Below are positions 34,895-64,000 of a DNA stretch of 64,000 nucleotides, piece by piece; the stretch's first letter is position 1, and each line of letters starts with the position of its first letter. The notes beneath the pieces were generated by a model, which had not been told where the DNA came from, searched no databases, and saw only the letters and a program-made list of their open reading frames with translations. This stretch comes from Flaccisagitta enflata. Lineage: Eukaryota > Chaetognatha > Sagittoidea > Aphragmophora. The stretch lies in the NCBI GenBank assembly GCA_965153355.1, contig OZ231126.1, forward strand, positions 85,746,001 to 85,810,000, read 5' to 3'. Made by a program: the position numbers and the translations under genes.

Positions 34895-35510
34895 ATGCTT
34901 TCAGACCCATGGGGAATTTTCTCCTCCTCCTCCTTCTCCTCCATCCCTCCCCTCAAATCCCAGTCTCGAGGCCCAAATTCCAGTCTCGAGGCCCAATCCC
35001 AGTCTTGAGACCCCAATTCTAGTCTTGAGGCCTAATTTTTAGTCTCAAGGCCCAAATCATTGCCTAAAGGCCCAGATACCAGCCTTGAGGTCCAAATCTC
35101 AACCTCAAGGTCCAAATCCCAGTCAGGGGCCCAGATTCAACGAGGCTGAGATTTGGGCCTCCAGGCTAGGATTTGGGCCTTTAAGCTAGAATTTAGGCCT
35201 CAAGACTAGGATATGGGTCTCAAGACTGGGATTGGGCCCTTGAGACTGTAATTTGAGTCTCGAGACTGGGATTTAAGGGGGGGATGAAGGAGAAGGAGAA
35301 GAAAATTCCCTAGATGGGTGAAAGCAAAAGGCATCGACCCCTTTGGGGCTGCTGCCCAAAAGGAAGGATTAAGGGGGGGGGAGCCAAGGGGGAGGGGGGA
35401 GGGATGAAAGAGCAGAAGGGGGAGAAGATGGAGGAAAGAACAAAATTCCCCAATGTGTGAAAGCATAGGTCAGTGACTCCTTTGGGGTTGCTGCCCAAAA
35501 GTAGATAAAA
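34895..35510. repeat. Foldback FB6 built from AAATCCCAGTC units
   Basis: The left arm (CATGGGGAATTTTCTCCTCC, then about eight units of GAGGCCCAAATCCCAGTCTC) is mirrored from 35140 to 35327 (GGATTTGGGCCTC, GAGAAGAAAATTCCC). The right end duplicates into 35328-35510 with two GACCCCTTTGGGGCTGCTGC modules. Confidence 0.75.
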
Positions 35511-36575
35511 TTCACTTCACTGAGGCTCAGGCTTGCAGTTTAAAACATGTGGACCCAGTGTATAAATTGGGGGCCCTTTCTGGCCTGTTTTAGCCTCTCA
35601 ACAATTCTGACAGATTAATTCTCTTGAGATCCATCCATTACAGGGGGACTTTTCTTTGTCTAGCCTGAATCAATTTATGAGGCACTTGAGATGGCTTTTC
35701 ATGGCTTGAACACTTTATCAAGGCTGATTCACGTTTTATTTGTGGCTGATCTAAGGCTTTAGAGGGCAAGTAAGAAGCTTGAGGGGATTGATTTGAGGTC
35801 TGAGTGGGCTGATTTGATGTCTGGATGGGGAGATTTGAGGTCTTAGAAGGCTAAATTAATGCCAAAGAGGGCAGATTCGAGGCCTGAGAAGCCTGATATG
35901 GGGGATCGACTGCCATATGGATGAATGGGCGGACAGACTATTGAATTAAGCCCCCTTTTGTTCTGCTGGACATCGACCCCTTTGGAGCCACTGCCTAAAA
36001 AACATAGTAAATCAGAATTTTATATTCAGAATCATAATCATCATAAAATCAGCTCAAATTTCACACCCTAGTGCATTGATATTTCATTTCAATGCTATTA
36101 GCTTTATTATCAGGCTACTCTGTCCCAAACTGCTCTAACTCAATACAATAATTTTTGCAATAGCTTTTGAAGCTGATACGAGGCTAGAAAAGAATATTGG
36201 GGTCTAAGAGAGCATATTTGAGGCTAGAGAGGGCTGATGTAAGGCGAGACAAGTACTGAACAGTCTTATGTTTACTTAAACAGATCTGTGAACTTTAAAA
36301 AAAAAAACCTTTTGGACAGCTGTTTGACAGTTTTAGGACATCTCTAGGACAACTTTGAAACAACTGTAGGAAAAATCTTTTTTAGGTCTGAGGCAACTCT
36401 GGCATAACTTTACCAATAAAGGCGGCTCTCGCCGACTGGAAAAAAGTTGTAAATGGTAGTCTTTTTTTTCTGTGCATGTTCTTCTGTGTATGCATTTCAT
36501 GACATCTGGTTGACTGATTGTCTGTTTTTGTTATTCAATCTCTGTCTTCTGTGTTTCTTTTACCTCTTGGTCTTG
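35511..36575. other. Unassigned sequence with degenerate short repeats
   Basis: GGGCTGATTTGAGGTCTGA-like words occur at 35780-35900 and a GACCCCTTTGGAGCCACTGC module at 35970. TAGGACAACT-like words lie at 36310-36410 and the hairpin GGCGGCTCTCGCCG near 36421. The GGACAACT words resume at 38757, so one array may have been split by later insertions. Confidence 0.45.
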
Positions 36576-36719
<144 letters not shown>

Positions 36720-36859
36720 CCTTACTAAGGTCTTAAAACTGATAGATTATTAAAAGAATCCATTGTTTTCAACAAAATTGAACCCTGGCTAATAATCTAG
36801 GACATTCAGGTGGACAGGCTTCGTAATTGCGCGCAAAGAGGGGTTTCTCTTTCTTGCTT

Positions 36860-36864
<5 letters not shown>

Positions 36865-36935
<71 letters not shown>
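36865..36935 (+). repeat. (CT)n microsatellite
   Basis: A CT run of about 70 nt. Confidence 0.97.
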
Positions 36936-37160
36936 AAGCAGATTAAAATATCAAAGCTAGCGTCATTAAAGTTGGAGTCAATTTGCGTAACATCTTTATT
37001 TTTCCCTATTGTTACATAGGGCCATAAATTTGGATCAATGAAAAATATCAATTTTTACAAAAATACGAAAAAATAAAAAAAGATTCAAAACTTCATACTA
37101 CCAAAACTGATGATCGTACAGACTTCTGGTTGGCGCCATTTGAAAGAAAAAAATCTTGAA

Positions 37161-38587
37161 AGAGTATGGGTCCGCGACTGGGGTCAAACGGCGTTTTCAA
37201 ACGGCGTTGTCAAACGGCGTTGTCAAACGGCGTTGTCATACGGCGTTGTCATACGGCGTTGTCATACGGCGTTGTCATACGGCGTTGTCAAACGGCGTTG
37301 TCAAACGGCGTTGTCAAACGGCGTTGTCAAACGGCGTTGTCAAACAGCGTTGTCAAACGGCGTTGTCAAACGGCGTTGTCAAACGGCGTTGTCAAACGGC
37401 GTTGTCATACGGCGTTGTCATACGGCGTTGTCAAACGGCGTTGTCAAACGGCGTTGTCAACGGCGTTGTCAAACGGCGTTGTCAAACGGCGTTGTCAAAC
37501 GGCGTTGTCAAACGGCGTTGTCAAACGGCGTTGTCAAACGGCGTTGTCAAATGGCGTTGTCAAATGGCGTTGTCAAACGGCTGTTTGGTTGGTTTGGCCA
37601 GTTAGCATGCTATAATCTTTACAAATCAAATACATATGTTGAGTCCTTCCATTTAAAGACTACATACCAAGTCCTAACCAAATTGGTTGAAAAATGCCAA
37701 AGTTATGCACGTTTCTCACTTTTAGGCTGGTTGGGTGGTAGGCCGGTTTGGCCGGTTAGCATGCTAAAATCTTTACAATTCAAATACATATGTTGAGTTC
37801 TTCCATTTAGGGACTACATACCAAATTTTAACCAAATCGGTAGAAAAATGCCAAAGTTATGCACGTTTTTCACTTTTAGGCTGGTAGGCTAGTTGGGTGG
37901 TAGGCCGGTTTGGCCGTTCAGCATTCTAAAATCTTTACAAATCAAATACATATGTTGAGTCCTTCCATTTAGAGACTACATACCAAGTTTTAACCAAATT
38001 GGTTGAAAAATGCCAAAGTTATGCACGTTTTTCTCTTTTAGGCTGGTTGGGTGGTAGGCCGGTTTGGCCGGTTAGCATGCTAAAATCTTTACAAATCAAA
38101 TACATATGTTGAGTCCTTCCATTTAGAGACTACATACCAAGTTATAACCAAATCGGTTGAAAAATGCCGAAGTTATGCACGTTTTTCACTTTTAGGCTGG
38201 TAGGCTGGTTGGTTGGTAGGCCGGTTTGGCCGGTTAGCATGCTAAAATCTTTACAATTCAAATACATATGTTGAGTTCTTCCATTTAGGGACTACATACC
38301 AAATTTTAACCAAATCGGTTGAAAAATGCCGAAGTTATGTACGTTTTTCACTTTTAGGCTGGTAGGCTGGTTGGGCCGGTTGGGTGGGTCGGATCATAAC
38401 ATACGCATAGGCTGCAAAGCGGCTTACCCTAATACAACTTCCCTCCAAATATGAAGCAAATCGGTCAAGGCGTTCAAAAGTTAGCCCATTTTTAAAAGTG
38501 TGGACGACAACGACGACGACGACGACAACGACGACACCCACCCGCCTCGAATTATAGTCCGCGTCGGAATGGTATTCCGTCGCGGAC
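37161..38587 (+). mobile_element. 13-mer satellite element, copy A
   Basis: AGAGTATGGGTCCGCGACTG leads into about 30 tandem GGCGTTGTCAAAC units (37184-37583). Five units of 154-162 bp follow (TACATATGTTGAGTCCTTCC near 37631, 37785, 37947, 38101 and 38263). Next are a unique segment with a GAC tract and a terminal hairpin (38557-38587, arms GTCCGCG and CGCGGAC, inner arms GGAAT and ATTCC) plus AAAAA. Because the 13-mer lacks stops, all three forward frames stay open for 149 or more codons. These are not proteins. Copy B is at 54352. Confidence 0.88.
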
Positions 38588-40616
38588 AAAAATTAGCTTT
38601 TTCTTTGCTGTGAATATCAAAAAATGTATACTCCCAGCCCCAAAACTGCACAACTTTCAAAAATGGAAAACTTTATTCCTCCCCTACGTTTCAAAAAGTC
38701 GAATTACGTAATTCGACTTTTCTCCAATGACAATGTGTTCAACCTAAGGATAATTAGGACAATATCTGGACAACTTTAGGACAACTGAGACATTTCAAGG
38801 ACAATTCCAAGTAAACTCTGGAACATCTCTGGGACAACTCTTGGACAATTCTGGTTAAATCAATGAACATTTTTCAAAAACTTTTGGCTGAAAGAGAAGT
38901 TTCTTCATATCTTGGAGTAAGCTCCATACGCTTTTAGGACAACTTCAGGACAAGCCAGGGACAATTGTAGGACAACTAGGACTAGTCTTTGAATGCTCTG
39001 GGACATGTAAGGGACAAGCAAGGTATTGAGAAAGAAGCACCTGTAGTAGGGCTTGAAAATGGTGAGCTCGTAGATCTCAACAGCTCAGTTTTTCCTCTGA
39101 AATCAAATTCAACTGCGTGTAAGATAAAATCACTACGTCCAAACGCTAGCTTCTACAATCCTTGCAATGGCACCGGTAGCTAGATCATGAGGTTCTGCTT
39201 TGGATCGCGTCCAAAAATCAAGAGATCAATGCATCCCCGATTTTTAATATTGAATCGATTGACACAATGTTTCGTACAATTTTCTGTTCATGCGCTCAGA
39301 GTTTAAGTCTGGGGACGTAAAGGTCAACTTAAGCACAGACATTCATATTCTTTTTTAATCTATAGTATTTTATATGTTTTATGGTCAATCTTTTTTTCAT
39401 CGATGTCACTCATTAGGTCTGGAAGATATTTCACTTTTCTTTCTAGATCTACTTCCTTACACGCATGAAGATGTATGTAAAGGTGATTTTTATGGTGCTA
39501 TTTTTCATGTCATTGTTGCTGTCTTACTATGCTGTGGAGAGTTTCGCACATGCATTGCCTTTCACATAAACTTTTTTTATGCGGCGCCAAATAGCGTCGC
39601 ACTGACTACAGCATGCAGTCACACCCACTTTAGGTGTAGTAATGGATTATCTGCGTATCATCTCATCTGTCCGTCCATTTACTTGTTGGTTTTAGCCAGT
39701 CTGTCTCTCTTTCTCAACGCGTAATGATACATTGGAAAGCTAACTCTGACTTAGTGATAATGTTGGTGGAGATGAGTTTTAAAAAGAAGTCGTAGAATAA
39801 GTGTTACCTTTTTTTCCCACTTTTTCGAAGAGAAAAGTTTGTTAAACATCAAAACGAGTAATACTGAAGACTTATGTTTTCACAGTTTTATTAAGTGTCC
39901 TCACTTTAGTCAAAATTGATAAAAATCTTTTTCGCTTTTTTACCCTCGCTGATATCGCCCCCTACCTGTAGGTAATTAAACAATCAGAATCTATTGGATT
40001 TTACAAAGAAAATACAATTTGTACATTGACTTTAGGTGGCATTTACTGTACTCCTACAATACGGATTTTTTTGCCCCTATTTTTCCGACCTCCTCCATAG
40101 TGTTGGTGAACACCATGCAAAGTCCCATTAAATGGTATTTTCATGAGGCTTCTACCGAAGGCTTTCGAAGTGTGGATAATGATTTCACTAGAACTCCCCC
40201 CAAAAAAAATATTCAGGAAAGCCTTTTCTTGATGATTCATCGTCGCATCGATCGGTAAAATTTAAAAAAAAATTCTTTTAAAAAGTTTCCATTTAACTAA
40301 TCCTGATACGCGTCCATACCCCATACCAGCAAGATACAAAATCTCACTAGCAGCGACTAGTCACTTATCTCGATACCATATAACAGTGGATTTCATAACT
40401 AGCCCTGATACCTGTCCATACACCAGGCTCTCATCATCATTAGTTTCTTGAATGGATCTAGCTTAGCAGTGAAGGGAATATTTTCTTCCTCAGGCGCGTC
40501 TTTTTCAAACCAAGTCTTCCACTGTTTCAACATCGCGCCTGCAAACAAATTCAGACTCGGATGGAATTTCTTCTTGAGCCTTGATGACGACTCTCATCTC
40601 TGGTCTTTTCTTTTTT
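38588..40616. other. Unassigned sequence
   Basis: GGACAACT/GGACAATT words recur at 38757-39010. Plus-strand frames at 39374-39724 (116 codons) and 40019-40258 (79 codons) show no recognisable domain. No dynein-like exon was found on the minus strand, though short exons could be missed by eye. Confidence 0.4.
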
Positions 40617-40813
40617 AGTTGCGTGCTACGCGTCTCTACACCCCGCTTTGTCCGTTCGTCGGTTGGTTGGTTGGTCATTCCATCGGTCAGTACCCATTTG
40701 ACATTTTCGGCGTTTTTAGCTCACTACTTCAGCCCAAGTGCCCAGGTGACCTTCTCCATCACTGCCCTTGCCCACCCGCACGCGACTTGGGTAGCCGTGT
40801 ATCCGGCCTTGTT
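40617..40813 (+). mobile_element. HTE, mixed GTTGCGTGC form
   Basis: The hairpin AGTTGCGTGCTACGCGTCT is imperfect. CTACACCCCGCTTTGTCC, GTTG units, CCCTTGCCCACCC, the inverted copy GCACGCGACT and GTGTATCCGGCCTTGTT follow. The hairpin arm has drifted from the distant copy at one position. Confidence 0.8.
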
Positions 40814-40848
40814 TCTTTTTCATTAAATTAGGTTCAGTTTTTTCTTCC

Positions 40849-40849
<1 letters not shown>

Positions 40850-40902
<53 letters not shown>
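40850..40902 (+). repeat. (CT)n microsatellite
   Basis: A CT run of about 50 nt. Confidence 0.95.
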
Positions 40903-42047
40903 TTTTTCATGTCCAATAAAGTCATTTGCATATTCTTTAACATCTTGGAGACTAAGACCCAAGAAACTTTACAGTCAGTAAGTAGTTAAAGCGGTGGAAA
41001 AGAGGCTCAAAGTGACCAAATGGAGTGGCACCAAGAAGGAAACTCGTCACCACCAAATATTTGCCAAGTAAAAACGCCCATCTCCTCCCTCAAGCCACAC
41101 CACACTTTCCTAACCCCCTTTCACTTCCTCCCTATTATAATTCGCTTATTTTGCCACTCTGTGTGTCCGTCAGTCCGTCGAAGTGACGGTTTTTCAACTG
41201 CCTCGGTCGGTGTCCACCCAACTGCCCCTGCCCACCAGTTTTCTGTCGTCATTCTATATTTGCCTCTCATATAGTGCCGCGATAAGCTGTGGTACGTGTA
41301 GACCTATGTAAATTTTTCTTGTGTCCCCATTATACGTGCGTATAAAAATAAGATACTATCAAAAGCTTCAGTAGCTAGAAGTAATATCGCCTAAGAATTT
41401 GTACTAAGCAAGGCTCACTCAGCATATTGACACCCGATTAGTCTCGACGCAGTCTCCAGCCCCTCGGTCGTCAGTCTCAGTTTCTGGATAGAAAAGCGCT
41501 TTTTGCCATTCCTCTTTCATCCTACCCTACTTATGTTTTGCTCGTCCGTTGACAGTTGTGATTTGAGCAAATATTTATCAAGTTGACGCTTTTGATAACG
41601 CCTTTGCTTTGATTACTCCACGATCTATTCTATTCCATGCTTTTATCGTTAGGCACGCGTTTTGAATGGATGTATGCGTGGGCAACTGTGTGTGTGTCTG
41701 TGTGTCTGTGTGTGTGCGTGTGAGCGTGTGTGTGTGTGTTTTCATGGGAAGGGGGGGGGTGACGACCTGTGTCTGCTTGTCTGTTTTTAATCAGTAAAAG
41801 TGATTGAGATAAGTCAAAAATATAATCTTACGGCAAAATTAACATCCGATTAGCAAATACGACCAGATTCAACCAATAATACTAAGGAATCCATATTGTC
41901 AACTGACAGAAGGCTTAGAAAATAAAAAAACAAAGAATGTGGCTTTTTTCCCAAATCGGTTATTGAGTATACCACAAGAACAAAACTACAAACGCAGTTA
42001 AACCCCGAAGAAGTGTAACAGCTCTACAGTCTCAACCATTGAATCTA
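40903..42047. other. Unassigned sequence
   Basis: An HTE-like trace (GTGTCCGTCAGTCCGTCG, GCCCCTGCCCACC) lies at 41160-41250 and a short TGTGTGTG patch at 41690-41740. No gene was recognised. Confidence 0.4.
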
Positions 42048-42713
42048 CAGTACAATTGGAGCAAAGACGACCTAAACTGGAGGATAGATCATGAGTATCT
42101 TTATTTCATTTGATTAATAAAAAAATTAAGATGTATATTGATCAAAGGTTGCTTTAATTGCTTGAATATGTTAGTTTTAATTGTAAAATTTTAATTTTAA
42201 TCAAAAAAATTAAGATGTATATTAATCAAAGGTTGCTTTAATTGCTTGAATATGTTAGTTTTTCTTAAGCTTCAACTTTTGACTTAACTTCATCAACACT
42301 TCATTTTTCAACATTCTAACCTAGCCCATCAGATCAGGCTAAGAATTTTATATCATCTTAGAAAAAAATCAGCTTTATAAGACTATTTTTACAGGTTTTA
42401 CAGCTCAAACAGAACAATTACATAGATTAATCTTTGGGCAAAGCTTAAAACAAGCTGTAAAAATGGTCCAATTGAGCAGATTTTTTTCCTTAACAAAATA
42501 ACAATTTTTGCTCAATCTGATGAGCTAGTTTAGAACATTGAAAAATGAAGTCCTGATGAAATCAAGTCACAAGTTGAAAAATGAGAGAAGGAAATATATT
42601 CAAGCAATAGAACAACCTTTAAAAAACATACATCTCAATTCTTTTTATAAGTCGAAATTAAGATATCTAAAATCTTTCCTCTAGTCTAGGTCGTCTTTGC
42701 TCTCATGGTACTG
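42048..42713. repeat. Foldback FB5 next to a dynein exon
   Basis: CAGTACAATTGGAGCAAAG and AGCAAAGACGACCTA on the left match the complement of TAGGTCGTCTTTGCTCTCAT and GGTACTG on the right. The arms also share CAAAGGTTG and TTGCTTGAATAT. A 60-bp segment (AAAATTAAGATGTATATT) is duplicated inside the left arm near 42125 and 42210. TA precedes the left end, but the right flank is not TA. Confidence 0.65.
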
Positions 42714-42778
42714 TCACAGTAGTACTGTGTGTATGAGGACAAATATGTCGTCCTACAGCTTTGAAAATTGGTACCAAC

Positions 42779-63638
<20,860 letters not shown>

Positions 63639-64000
63639 CTGTCAATGAACCAGGAGGTAATAAGTACTTTCATTGAGCGTTATGAACAACAACAAAAAAA
63701 AACACAAACAACAAAACACAACAAACAACAACAAAAAACAACAAAAAACAACAAAAACCCATTTGGGAGCTCCACATAGCATAAGTTGGGAGTATCCCTT
63801 CACCTTACTAAGGTAATTTTGAGGAGCAAAAATCATAGAGATGACTAATTTCCTTTTTTTAAAATTCCTTCATCTTCCGTTTTTGTTTTAGCCTTAAAGT
63901 TCTTACAGATTTCCCAGAATTCAGCAGAATCCTGTGTAGTTTTGTTACAAAAAGGACAAGTATTTGATGATCCAAAAATCATGTTTATAAAAATAAACTA

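Noticed and set aside
37110-37796. Three overlapping frames of 149-228 codons with ALSNGVVKRRCQT repeats (also 54449-54822)
   Set aside because: The 13-bp monomer has no stop in any forward frame, so all three frames are open. There is no start context or domain.
39374-39724. 116-codon plus-strand frame considered as a small host gene
   Set aside because: No recognisable domain, codon pattern or splice context. Composition is like the surrounding DNA.
63845-63982. 45-codon minus-strand frame with CPFCNKTTQDSAEFW
   Set aside because: Too short, with one CxxC only, and no link to the dynein frame. It could be an exon or chance, so it is not listed as a gene.

Overview
This is repeat-saturated eukaryotic nuclear DNA. 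It has GT-AG spliceosomal introns, very dense simple repeats (mostly CT/GA), LINEs, foldback elements and small structured elements. No bacterial-type operon, rRNA, tRNA or CRISPR was seen. The only host gene I can support is on the minus strand (about 63638 down to 42779). It is part of an axonemal dynein heavy chain, most like the outer-arm DNAH5/DNAH8 (gamma) class. Eleven consecutive exons with matching phases run from the end of the microtubule-binding stalk through AAA5 into AAA6. The organism therefore builds motile cilia or flagella. I cannot place it more finely than a ciliated or flagellated eukaryote (animal or protist).

Layout. 1-42.7 kb has no recognisable host gene. It is a mosaic of hairpin elements, four long palindromic foldbacks (2.4, 5.4, 9.1 and 13.0 kb), two further foldbacks (34.9 and 42.0 kb), two inverted copies of a 225-240 bp array rich in GTTTAT/ATAAAC (6.3-9.1 and 28.5-30.9 kb), a mariner-type MITE (31.6 kb), a LINE 3' remnant (17.8 kb), a 13-mer satellite element (37.2-38.6 kb) and many microsatellites. 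It could be the 3' half of the dynein gene with huge introns, or intergenic. 42.8-63.6 kb is the dynein gene. Its 7.1 kb intron holds a three-layer nest: a CR1-like LINE with both ORFs open, inside a TIR foldback with a 4-bp target duplication, inside the terminal hairpin of a second 13-mer satellite element. The 5.8 kb intron holds a tandemly duplicated 2 kb hairpin element.

The most distinctive system is a family of about 35 short elements, called HTE here (hairpin-tetranucleotide element). Read in the + sense used here, each has: a T-run; a terminal hairpin (for example AGTCGCGTGCACGCGACT); a CTATAAGAGGCTTTGTCC-like motif; a (GTCC/GTCG/GTTG)n block; a variable, often satellite body; an inverted copy of the first hairpin arm; then about 20 nt ending GGCCTTGTT. 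The hairpin and the distant inverted copy change together between subfamilies (GTCGCGTGC, GTCGCGGAC, GTTGCGGAC, GGTGCGAC). This is what would be expected if their pairing is functional. The layout resembles non-autonomous Helentron/DINE elements, but no Rep/helicase or endonuclease partner is present in the window.
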